Below, piece after piece: positions 6,803-13,478 of a stretch of DNA of 21,364 nt. Below the pieces are notes generated by a model. It saw only the letters and a program-made list of their open reading frames with translations. It ran no database searches and was not told the origin of the DNA. Made by a program: the position numbers and the translations under genes. The stretch's first letter is position 1. Every line of letters begins with the position of its first letter. The stretch is from Nitrospirota bacterium (GTDB lineage: Bacteria; Nitrospirota; Thermodesulfovibrionia; Thermodesulfovibrionales; JdFR-88), in the NCBI GenBank assembly GCA_021812785.1, contig JAKAMR010000044.1, positions 1 through 21,364 of the forward strand. The letters run 5' to 3'.

Positions 6803-9562
6803 ATGGCTGACAACTTGAAAAATAAAGACGCTGATAAGCTTTTGAATGCGGGCTGCCGCCCCGGCGGCGGTTCGCAAAAGGTCTGCCGCTCGCGAGGAGG
6901 CGAATCATGCGCCTTCGACGGGGCCATGATAGTGCTTCAGCCCATCGCGGACGCTGTCCACATAGTGCACGGGCCCATAGGGTGCGTGGGCAATTCCTGG
7001 GAAGGCCGGGGGACGCTGTCAAAAAAAGGCGTCTTCCACACCATGGGGCTTACTACCGCCATGGACGAGATGGACATCATCTACGGGGCCGAAGGGAAAC
7101 TGCTGGAGGCGATCATGGAGGCGCACGGCAGGCTGCATCCGCAGGCGGTATTCGTCCATTCCACATGCGTAAGCGGGCTGAACGGGGAGGACATAGACGC
7201 CGTCTGCAAAAAAGCCGAAGAGCTGATCAACGGAGAGGCCGCGCACGGAAAGGTCTCTGTAAAGGTGATACCCGTGAACGCGCCAGGCTTCATAGGGCCC
7301 AAGAACCTGGGCAACAGGATAGCCGGAGAGGTGCTCCTGGATAATGTGATCGGCACGGAAGAGCCCGAATACACGACCGCTTTCGATATCAACCTGATAG
7401 GCGAATACAACATCGCAGGGGACTTGTGGCAGGTGGAACCGGTGCTTGAGGAGGCCGGCATCAGGGTGCTTTCAAGGATCACCGGGGACTCCACCTTCCG
7501 CGAGGTGGCGTACGCGCACATGGCAAAGCTTAACCTAGTTGTCTGCAGCCGCGCCCTTATCAATGTGGCAAGGAAGATGGAGAGAAAATACGGGATCCCA
7601 TACCTGGAAGTCTCTTTCTTCGGGAAAACGGAGATGGCCAAGGCGCTCCGTGGGATCGCAGCCCTGCTGGACCCGGCAGGCGGCAAAGGGCTGAAGGGAC
7701 AGGTTGAGGCCGTAATAGAAAAGGCAGAGTTGAAACTCGCGCTTGCCCTTGAGCAATACGGTTTTCTTAAAGGCAAAAGGGCGGTCCTGTATACGGGCGG
7801 GGTGAAGAGCTGGTCCATAATCCAGGCCCTCATGGACCTGGGGATAGAGGTTGCCGCCGTGGGCACGAAAAAGAGCACCTTCGAGGACGAAGAGAAGATG
7901 AGGCAGATACTGGGGCCGGACGCCCCTCTCTATGAGGACACGACCCCAAAGAATTTGAAGAGGCTCATGAAAGAAACCGTGGCCGATGTCCTGGTAGCGG
8001 GCGGCAGGAACCTGTATCTGGCGGTGAAAGAGGGGTTCCCTTTCGTGGATGTGAACCAGGAGAGGCACGTTCCCTATGCCGGATACGGCGGGCTGGTGAA
8101 CCTGGCCGCCGATATAGCGAAGAGCATACGTTTTTATGGCCGCCCGGAGTTTTTTCACGGCCGCATGGGCATTAATCGTATGATGCCCATTGATCTCAAT
8201 AAAACCGGGGCCGCAAAGAATGCGCTTGCTGACCGCCCTTTACCCCTTAAGACTGACCCCCTTAAAAAGGGGCCGGGCGTTTCCATGGAAAAAGATCCCC
8301 TGAGGCACTCTCAATCCCTTGGGGCGGCCATGGCCCTCCAGGGGATCGACGGGTGCCTGCCATTGATACACGGCGCGCAGGGGTGCTCCTTTTTGCAGAA
8401 AGTGCTCCTGACAAAACATTTCAGGGAGCCCATCGCCCTGCAGAGCACAAAGCTCTTTACCGAAGAAGTGGTAATGGGAAGCGGGGAAAAGCTTTTGTCC
8501 GCCATCCGGGATATCATGGGCAAACAAAGGCCCGGGCTGCTTGCCGTGCTCACCTCCGGTCTTTCGGAGATAAAAGGGGATGACCTTGAAAGCGTGATGA
8601 AGCCGGAGATGAAAACCGGTACGGCAAGTTCTGATGGCAAGCTTGTATTGGTCCACACTCCGGATTATGCGGGCGGCCTTGAGGACGGCTACAGGAAAGC
8701 GGTTGAAGCCGTCATAAAAGGACTGGTCCCGCGGGGGGACAGATCGGCATGGCCGGATAAAGTGCGTGGCCGGATAAACATACTTGCCGGTTCCCACCTG
8801 ACCCCGGCGGATTTTGGCGCGATAAGAGAGATCGTCCGGTCGTTTGGCTTGAAGGACCCCATCATCCTGCCGGACCTCTCCAGCCTGGACGGCAGCCGCC
8901 AGGGGCTGACCGCGCTTGCGGCCGGCGGCACAACCGTTGAACAGATAGGGCGGATGGCATCCTCCGAGTTCACCATCGTGATAGGGGAAAGCCTTGAGGC
9001 CGCTGCCTCCCTCCTCAGGGAAAGGGCCGGCATGGATTACAAGGTGCTTTCCGCCCCTTTCGGGCTTGAAGGCACGGACAGGCTTTTTGAAATGCTTTCC
9101 CAACTGAGCGGAAGGCCCGTGCCTGAAAAATACCAGAGGGAGCGCCGGATGCTTGTGGACGCGATGAGAGACGCCCATTTTTACTTAAGCGGCAAAAAGA
9201 TCTGCCTGGCGCTGGAGCCGGACCATGCGGCGGCGATATCGGGGATATTCCACGAAATGGGGGCGACGGCGCCTCTGGCCGTCATCCCGCAGCAGCCCCA
9301 GGGCAATTTTTGCCGGCCCGCCATCCATGCGGATGAAGTGCTGGTTGGGGACTTTTCCTCCATGGAAGGATATCCTTGCTCTTTTGACCTGCTTGTCTCC
9401 AATTCCCACGGAGAGGGCGCGGCCAGGAGGCTTGGGGTTCCGCTTTACCAGGTTGGGTTCCCGGTCTATAAAAAGATCGGCTACTGCCAGGAAGCGGCAA
9501 TAGGGTACAGGGGCGCCGCCAGTTTCATTAACGGAGCGGCAAACAGATTTTTTGATTTTTGA
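6803..9562 (+). CDS. nifEN: NifE-NifN fusion, FeMo-cofactor scaffold protein NifEN
   Basis: A 919-residue fusion of both halves of the scaffold on which NifB-co is matured to FeMo-co before transfer to NifDK. The NifE half (about 1-456) has cluster ligands C36 (GESCAFDGA), C61 (GPIGCVGNSW) and C122 (HSTCVSGLNGEDI), with C248 where NifD has its cofactor Cys. The linker (about 457-495) is Pro/Lys-rich and poorly conserved in look. The NifN half (about 496-919) starts DPLRHSQSLGAA, with Ser where NifK has its first Cys, and keeps C528 (GAQGC), matching the family's reduced ligand set. NifEN fusions are known, for example in Geobacter relatives. The TTGAAGG at 6796-6802 touches the ATG, so ribosome binding looks weak. 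Two inverted repeats sit in the linker DNA. Confidence 0.95.
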   Translation: MADNLKNKDADKLLNAGCRPGGGSQKVCRSRGGESCAFDGAMIVLQPIADAVHIVHGPIGCVGNSWEGRGTLSKKGVFHTMGLTTAMDEMDIIYGAEGKLLEAIMEAHGRLHPQAVFVHSTCVSGLNGEDIDAVCKKAEELINGEAAHGKVSVKVIPVNAPGFIGPKNLGNRIAGEVLLDNVIGTEEPEYTTAFDINLIGEYNIAGDLWQVEPVLEEAGIRVLSRITGDSTFREVAYAHMAKLNLVVCSRALINVARKMERKYGIPYLEVSFFGKTEMAKALRGIAALLDPAGGKGLKGQVEAVIEKAELKLALALEQYGFLKGKRAVLYTGGVKSWSIIQALMDLGIEVAAVGTKKSTFEDEEKMRQILGPDAPLYEDTTPKNLKRLMKETVADVLVAGGRNLYLAVKEGFPFVDVNQERHVPYAGYGGLVNLAADIAKSIRFYGRPEFFHGRMGINRMMPIDLNKTGAAKNALADRPLPLKTDPLKKGPGVSMEKDPLRHSQSLGAAMALQGIDGCLPLIHGAQGCSFLQKVLLTKHFREPIALQSTKLFTEEVVMGSGEKLLSAIRDIMGKQRPGLLAVLTSGLSEIKGDDLESVMKPEMKTGTASSDGKLVLVHTPDYAGGLEDGYRKAVEAVIKGLVPRGDRSAWPDKVRGRINILAGSHLTPADFGAIREIVRSFGLKDPIILPDLSSLDGSRQGLTALAAGGTTVEQIGRMASSEFTIVIGESLEAAASLLRERAGMDYKVLSAPFGLEGTDRLFEMLSQLSGRPVPEKYQRERRMLVDAMRDAHFYLSGKKICLALEPDHAAAISGIFHEMGATAPLAVIPQQPQGNFCRPAIHADEVLVGDFSSMEGYPCSFDLLVSNSHGEGAARRLGVPLYQVGFPVYKKIGYCQEAAIGYRGAASFINGAANRFFDF
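8165..8272. repeat. Two inverted repeats in the NifE-NifN linker DNA
   Basis: ATGGGCAT (8165-8172) pairs with ATGCCCAT (8183-8190), and CCCCTT (8258-8263) pairs with AAGGGG (8267-8272) across three bases. A second ACCCCTTAA lies at 8242-8250. Both hairpins are inside the stretch that encodes the non-conserved linker, as expected if the join arose by read-through of an old intergenic repeat. The origin is inference; the repeats are directly visible. Confidence 0.6.
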
Positions 9563-9593
9563 TTTGACTCTAATCTTTAATGGAGGTGCGCTG

Positions 9594-9995
9594 ATGAAGG
9601 TGGCTTTCGCAACGGCGGACGGAGTGGACGTGGATGAGCATTTCGGGAGGGCGGGCACCTTTTCCGTCTTCGAGATAAACGCGGGCGGTTACATGTTCGT
9701 GGAGGAAAGGAAGTTCTGCGAGGAAGGGCAGGGGAACGGAAGAGACAGGGCCGTAGAGGAGACCAAGGGGATGGGACAGGCCCATGACGATATCGTCCAG
9801 CAGAAGGTGGACAGGCTTGCCGACTGCAAGATCATATACATGACCGAGATAGGCGGCCCTTCCGCCGCAAGGCTTACAAAAAAAGGGATAATGCCGCTTA
9901 AAGTGAGGGAACCCGTCCCCATCCGGGACGTGCTTGAAAAGTTGCTTCTAACCATAAAGACGTCGCCGCCTCCCTGGATTAAAAAGGCATTGTGA
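9594..9995 (+). CDS. nifX: NifX-family FeMo-cofactor carrier protein
   Basis: A 133-residue protein of the NifX/NafY/dinitrogenase iron-molybdenum cofactor family, small cytoplasmic carriers that bind NifB-co and FeMo-co precursors and pass them to NifEN or apo-NifDK. Family hallmarks are the start MKVAFATADG, DEHFGRA at 14-20, and IGGPSAARL at 86-94. The C-terminal PPPWIKKAL tail is typical of NifX. The frame is open from 9552, but GGAGGTG at 9582-9588 and the conserved N-terminus place the start at ATG 9594. It lies 31 bases after nifEN and is followed by a 137-base gap containing an A-rich repeat before nifI1. Confidence 0.93.
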   Translation: MKVAFATADGVDVDEHFGRAGTFSVFEINAGGYMFVEERKFCEEGQGNGRDRAVEETKGMGQAHDDIVQQKVDRLADCKIIYMTEIGGPSAARLTKKGIMPLKVREPVPIRDVLEKLLLTIKTSPPPWIKKAL

Positions 9996-10025
9996 GCGGC
10001 ACGTGAGCGAATGTAAACGGATCAT

Positions 10026-10056
10026 AAAATCAAAAAAATCAAAAAAGGCAAAAAAG
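10026..10056 (+). repeat. A-tract low-complexity spacer before nifI1
   Basis: Three runs of 6-7 A (10032-10038, 10041-10046, 10050-10055) are separated by TC or GGC. The gap between nifX and nifI1 (9996-10132) contains no sigma-54 element or hairpin that I can see, and AAGGAG at 10117-10122 is the nifI1 ribosome-binding site. Confidence 0.6.
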
Positions 10057-10132
10057 ACTGCATTCGAAGATCCCGGGAAGGATTTTTAAAAGACGCTTTG
10101 ATCACAACAGAAAGATAAGGAGAGAAGAAAAA

Positions 10133-10450
10133 ATGAAGATGATAAGAGCTTTTATCAGGCCGGAAAAGGAACAGGAAGTCGTGCAGGCGCTGGAGGGAGC
10201 AGGTTACCCGTCTCTTACCAAGATGCCGGTGTTCGGCAGGGGAAAACAGAAAGGGCTCCAGGTGGGTCCCATACATTATGACGAGCTCCCAAAGACCCTG
10301 ATCATGATGGTCGTTGAGGATGCGGACCTGCAGAGGGTGATGGGGATAATCCACGACAAAGCAAAGACGGGCTTCATCGGGGACGGCAAAATATTCGTGA
10401 GCCCCGTGGAAAGCGCCTTCACGATAAGGACCGGTGAGGCTGGGCTATGA
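10133..10450 (+). CDS. nifI1: Nitrogenase-regulating PII-like protein NifI1
   Basis: A 105-residue PII-family protein. In methanogens and some anaerobic bacteria NifI1 and NifI2 form a complex that binds NifDK and blocks its activity when ammonium is sufficient; 2-oxoglutarate and ATP relieve the block. The N-terminal MKMIRAFIRPEK fits the NifI1 type. FGRGKQKGLQVG (34-45) leads into a short T-loop without the uridylylated Tyr of GlnB/GlnK, and the PII signature TGFIGDGKIFV lies near 80-90. ATG 10133 has AAGGAG upstream, and the stop overlaps the nifI2 start (ATGA). The location after nifX is uncommon; the pair usually sits between nifH and nifD. Confidence 0.92.
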   Translation: MKMIRAFIRPEKEQEVVQALEGAGYPSLTKMPVFGRGKQKGLQVGPIHYDELPKTLIMMVVEDADLQRVMGIIHDKAKTGFIGDGKIFVSPVESAFTIRTGEAGL

Positions 10451-10863
10451 AAGAGATAACCGCGATCATAAGAAGGGACAAGCTGCCGGAGACCAAAAAG
10501 GCGCTGGAGGAGGCCGGCTATCCCTCGGTGACCATACAAAGCGTGGAGGGACGGGGAAAGCAGAGGGGAGAGATATGCTCCGAGACAGACCCCGAGATGC
10601 CGGAGAGTTTCTGCGCAGCGGTGAAGCTGAGGCCGACCCCGGCCTCATACGCCCTTGAGCATGCGCTGCCCAAGGTGGCGCTGTACGTGCCCAAGCGGCT
10701 GCTTACCATCATAGTGCCGGATGAGAAGGTGATGGATATCGTAACGTCCATAATCAGGGTGAACCAGACCGGCAGGCGCGGCGACGGCAAGGTGTTCGTC
10801 TGCCCCGTGGAAGACTCCGTGAGGATAAGGACCGGCGAGAGGGGCGACGAAGCCGTCTGTTAG
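10447..10863 (+). CDS. nifI2: Nitrogenase-regulating PII-like protein NifI2
   Basis: A 138-residue PII-family partner of NifI1. The N-terminal half, MKEITAIIRRDK, is followed by GRGKQRG at about 35-41 and a T-loop region far longer than in GlnB (about 40-80), the hallmark of NifI2. The C-terminal signature TGRRGDGKVFV is intact. No GlnB-type Tyr51 is evident, so control by uridylylation is unlikely. In the known complex the long loop contacts nitrogenase. The 4-base ATGA overlap with nifI1 indicates coupled translation. A GAAAAA-type spacer follows the TAG stop. Confidence 0.92.
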   Translation: MKEITAIIRRDKLPETKKALEEAGYPSVTIQSVEGRGKQRGEICSETDPEMPESFCAAVKLRPTPASYALEHALPKVALYVPKRLLTIIVPDEKVMDIVTSIIRVNQTGRRGDGKVFVCPVEDSVRIRTGERGDEAVC

Positions 10864-10867
10864 AAGC

Positions 10868-10892
10868 GAAAAGAAAAAGAAAAAGAAAAAAG
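10868..10892 (+). repeat. GAAAAA tandem low-complexity spacer
   Basis: Four A-runs of 4-6 bases, each separated by a single G, lie between nifI2 and the ferredoxin gene. They form a simple repeat with a period near six bases and carry no recognisable binding site. Confidence 0.65.
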
Positions 10893-10934
10893 CGGAAATG
10901 AAATTTTTTATTTTTCCCGGAGGACTATAGAAAA

Positions 10935-11216
10935 ATGGCACAGACCGTCGGATACACGCGTGGGGGAGACCCCTGGACCCCAAGGTTCATTGAATACATT
11001 GACCGTGAGAAATGCATCGGCTGCGGCCGGTGCTTCAAGATATGCGGACGCAGCGTCCTTGCGCCCATAGAAAAGCCCTTTGAGGGAGAAGACGAATATG
11101 GGGACGACATGGGCAACAAGGTCATGTCCGTGGTCAATGCGCAGGATTGCATAGGTTGCGGGGCGTGCGCCAGGATATGCCCCAAAAAATGCCATGAGAT
11201 GTCGGAGACGGCATAA
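10935..11216 (+). CDS. fdxB: Nif-specific ferredoxin III (2x[4Fe-4S])
   Basis: A 93-residue ferredoxin of the nif-specific type III family, a soluble electron carrier thought to serve nitrogenase or cofactor synthesis. The N-terminal TRGGDPWTPRF followed by the IDREKCIGCGRC segment is characteristic. Cluster motifs are C27xxC30xxC33xxxC37 and C72xxC75xxC78xxxC82, and an extra Cys lies at 86. The acidic insert between the motifs (about 48-60) is usual for the family. The ATG at 10935 follows CGGAGGA at 10918-10924. It continues the nif operon and is followed immediately by another A-rich spacer. Confidence 0.93.
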   Translation: MAQTVGYTRGGDPWTPRFIEYIDREKCIGCGRCFKICGRSVLAPIEKPFEGEDEYGDDMGNKVMSVVNAQDCIGCGACARICPKKCHEMSETA

Positions 11217-11248
11217 AAACAAAAATTAAAAAACAAAAGAAACAAAAA
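11217..11248 (+). repeat. A-rich spacer between ferredoxin and GNAT genes
   Basis: The 32 bases after the ferredoxin stop are almost only A with single C, G or TT interruptions. They leave no clear Shine-Dalgarno sequence for the GTG at 11249. Confidence 0.6.
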
Positions 11249-11785
11249 GTGGAAACAGAAAATCCGGGAAGTGAGATCGTGGCAAGGCTGGGAAAAATTA
11301 CAATAAGGACAGCAAGGGCGGCAGACGTTCCGCAGATGTGCGGTCTGCTGGCCGGGCTTTTTTCCATCGAGAAAGATTTCAGCCCGGATGTGGAAAAACA
11401 GGCGGCGGGGCTCATGTTGCTTCTGCTTGAATCTCCCGCCTCCTGCCTTATCGTGGCTGAAACTTCGTCTTTGCCTTCTCGGGAGGCCGGTCCCGGCAAT
11501 CTGCATTCTCCCGTAGTGGTTGGGATGTGCACGGTGCAAAAAATGGTCTCAACCGCGGAAGGAGGGTACTCCGGCCTGCTGGAGGACCTTGTCGTAAGCG
11601 GACCTTACAGGGGCCGGGGCATAGGCACGAGGCTTCTTTCCCACGCCCTGGAATGGTGCGAGAACCAGAACATCTCCAGGGTGCAACTGCTGGCGGACAA
11701 GGGCAACGAACGGGCGCTTGAATTTTATGCCGCCAGGGGATGGAGCGGGACTAATTTAATCTGTCTAAGGAAAAATCGGGTATGA
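11249..11785 (+). CDS. GNAT-family N-acetyltransferase
   Basis: A 178-residue GNAT acetyltransferase that would move an acetyl group from acetyl-CoA to an amine; the substrate is unknown. The fold starts at ITIRTARAADVPQM (17-30). The acetyl-CoA-binding motif A is YRGRGIGTRLLSHAL (120-134), preceded by the strand LEDLVV (111-116), and the C-terminal GNERALEFYAARGW segment (152-165) is typical. The GTG at 11249 has no ribosome-binding site; an in-frame GTG at 11279 preceded by GGGAAG could be the true start (about 168 aa). It is the last + strand gene of the nif run and converges on the VOC gene. No hairpin terminator was seen at 11786-11868. A nitrogenase-related role is only suggested by position. 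Confidence 0.85.
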   Translation: METENPGSEIVARLGKITIRTARAADVPQMCGLLAGLFSIEKDFSPDVEKQAAGLMLLLLESPASCLIVAETSSLPSREAGPGNLHSPVVVGMCTVQKMVSTAEGGYSGLLEDLVVSGPYRGRGIGTRLLSHALEWCENQNISRVQLLADKGNERALEFYAARGWSGTNLICLRKNRV

Positions 11786-11868
11786 TCTGTCCCTGCTTTC
11801 CTGCGCCATTTTAGGTGTATCCTTAAAATCTTTCCCTGCCCTGGTTTCCTTTTCGCAACAGGAATTAG

Positions 11869-12342
11869 CTACTTCTTTGCCATCTGGGCCATCATGTTCC
11901 TTGCGCCCTCTTCGAGCTCCTGCCGGGTTACGTCCTTTATGTGGGTGGCCAGGCTCCAGCTGTATCCGAACGGGTCCTGAAAGGTGCCTATCCTGTCTCC
12001 CCAGAACATGTCCTGCACGGGCATCAGCGTGGTGGCTCCCGCTGCCAGGGCCCTCTGGAAGGCGGCATCCGTGTTTTCGACGTAGATGTAGAAACCGACA
12101 GGAGAGCATCCCACGCTTTCAGCGCTTTTGCAGGGCTGCCCCTGATGTTCTTCCCCCAGCATCAGGATGGAGTTGCCTATCTGCAACTCGGCGTGCATCA
12201 CCCCTTTGCCCTCCGGCCCCGGCACCGAGTACCTCTCTGCCGCCCCAAGGGCCTGTTTGTAGAATTCTATGGCCTTGTGCGCATCCTTGAACGTAAGCAT
12301 CGGTGTTACGCTGTGAAACCCTTCCGGTATTGCCTTTGCCAT
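11869..12342 (-). CDS. VOC/PhnB-like (glyoxalase-fold) protein
   Basis: A 157-residue single-domain protein of the vicinal-oxygen-chelate superfamily, closest in look to PhnB-like proteins of unknown substrate. It begins with VTPMLTFKDAHKAIEFYKQALGA (12-34), the usual first beta-alpha-beta unit. It then has HAELQIGNSILML (50-62) and FWGDRIGTFQDPFGYSWSLATH (113-134), the diagnostic C-terminal strand set. The frame extends upstream to 12441, but AAGGAGG (complement of 12352-12358) and the family start support ATG at 12342. It faces away from DUF4197 and converges on the GNAT gene. There is no evidence that it belongs to nitrogen fixation. Confidence 0.88.
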   Translation of the reverse strand: MAKAIPEGFHSVTPMLTFKDAHKAIEFYKQALGAAERYSVPGPEGKGVMHAELQIGNSILMLGEEHQGQPCKSAESVGCSPVGFYIYVENTDAAFQRALAAGATTLMPVQDMFWGDRIGTFQDPFGYSWSLATHIKDVTRQELEEGARNMMAQMAKK

Positions 12343-12712
12343 TTTTTTAATGCCTCCTTGATCCGATTTTTTTGTTTTTTGCTTTTTTGATATCCGCTGT
12401 GGGAAAACCGCTTTGCCCGGAGCCTTTATATGTACCCACAAGCGCTTATTTTAATTTCTCTCACATAATCGATTTATTTTCAACTGTAAAACCGGAACCG
12501 GTTACTAAAAAAGGCGGCCCCGCCTTTCTACCGAACCGGAGTTTTAAGCAGAGTAACGCTTTTTTAAAGAAAGCATGGGGCCTCTGCCGGCATCTTGACC
12601 TGGTTTTGATATGGCTATAGCCTCTTATTAGGAAAGGAAAAGTTTGGTTTTTCACTTTATTTTGAGGCGCATCTGGAGGCGTGGCTGAGGGGCTGTATAT
12701 AAGGAGGGTCAT
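12343..12712. other. 370-base gap between divergent genes: T-tract spacer and nested inverted repeat
   Basis: The gap separates the VOC gene (-) from the DUF4197 gene (+). It holds a T-rich spacer at 12366-12389 (A-rich in the VOC transcript) and the VOC ribosome-binding site. A nested inverted repeat lies at 12498-12539. The DUF4197 ribosome-binding site AAGGAGGG is at 12701-12708. No open frame with coding character and no clear -35/-10 pair was found. Confidence 0.6.
12498..12539 (-). terminator. Nested hairpin, possible intrinsic terminator on the - strand
   Basis: The inner stem pairs AAAGGCGG (12510-12517) with CCGCCTTT (12520-12527), and an outer stem pairs CCGGTT (12498-12503) with AACCGG (12534-12539). 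Read on the - strand, the GC-rich stem is followed by TTTTTT, as in an intrinsic terminator. No - strand gene ends here, so it could be an attenuator in the VOC leader or a structural element. Confidence 0.4.
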
Positions 12713-13426
12713 ATGAAAAAGGCATTTTTTCTGACAATCCTTGTCCTTTTGTCTTCCGCAATGCTGCTTAGGGCCGGAATGCTTGAAGACGTGATGAAGC
12801 ACGTGGGCGGCTCCACAAAGGGACCCGATGAGAGCACAACCGCATCCGGCCTCAAGGAGGCGCTCTCTATAGGCACTGAAAACGCGGTCAAGAGCGTCTC
12901 CCGCCCGGACGGTTATTTCGGTAACCAGACAATCAAAATACTGATGCCAGAGAAGATTCGGAATGTAGCCAACGTCCTTGGGAAGATCGGATACCAGAAG
13001 CAGGTGGACGAGTTTGTGCTGAGCATGAACAGGGCGGCTGAAAAGGCGGCCCCGAAGGCATTATCCATTTTTGTTGACGCTATTAAAGGGATGTCCATTG
13101 AAGATGCGAGGAAGATCCTTGGCGGGGGAAATACCGCCGCCACAGCATATTTCGAAGAGAAGACCCGCGGCAAACTCTATGATGAATTCAAGCCTGTCAT
13201 CTCCTCCAGCATGAACCAGGTTGGCTGCACGCGCTCTTATAAGGAGATGATGGGTAAATATGACTCCGTTCCTTTTGTGGGCAAACAGTCGCTGGATCTT
13301 GACCACTATGTGACCAACAAGGCCTTGGACGGCCTCTTTTACATGGTGGGGCAGGAGGAAACGAAGATCAGGACAGACCCTTCCGCAAGAGTGACAGACC
13401 TCCTGAAGACAGTCTTCGGAAAATAG
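12713..13426 (+). CDS. DUF4197 family exported protein
   Basis: A 237-residue protein of the DUF4197 family, whose function is not known. Residues 1-21 (MKKAFFLTILVLLSSAMLLRA) form a signal peptide with a basic start, a hydrophobic core and a small residue at the cut. There is no lipobox Cys, so a soluble periplasmic protein is predicted. The mature part is helical in character, with stretches such as GLKEALSIGTENAVKSVS (46-63) and conserved-looking FKPVISSSMNQVG and DLDHYVTNKALDGLFYMVG segments typical of the family. ATG 12713 has a strong AAGGAGGG 5 bases upstream. It stands alone, divergent from the VOC gene and convergent with the DUF748 gene. Whether it cooperates with the DUF748 envelope protein is unknown. 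Confidence 0.88.
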   Translation: MKKAFFLTILVLLSSAMLLRAGMLEDVMKHVGGSTKGPDESTTASGLKEALSIGTENAVKSVSRPDGYFGNQTIKILMPEKIRNVANVLGKIGYQKQVDEFVLSMNRAAEKAAPKALSIFVDAIKGMSIEDARKILGGGNTAATAYFEEKTRGKLYDEFKPVISSSMNQVGCTRSYKEMMGKYDSVPFVGKQSLDLDHYVTNKALDGLFYMVGQEETKIRTDPSARVTDLLKTVFGK

Positions 13427-13429
13427 CGG

Positions 13430-13459
13430 CCAAAAAGCAAAAACAAAAAGTAAAAAGAA
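13430..13459. repeat. A-rich spacer between convergent DUF4197 and DUF748 genes
   Basis: Runs of five A separated by GC, C or GT fill the 52-base gap between the two convergent stop codons. On the - strand this gives T-rich sequence just after the DUF748 stop, which might help termination, but no stem precedes it. Confidence 0.55.
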
Positions 13460-13478
13460 CGTGATGAAGGCCGCCGTT

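Noticed and set aside
9552..9593. ATG at 9552 as the NifX start, overlapping nifEN
   Set aside because: The family N-terminus MKVAFATADG starts at 9594, directly after a good GGAGGTG site.
13405..13417. GAAGAC-A-GTCTTC palindrome at the end of DUF4197 as a terminator
   Set aside because: It lies inside the coding region, has a one-base centre and is followed by A-rich, not T-rich, sequence on the coding strand.
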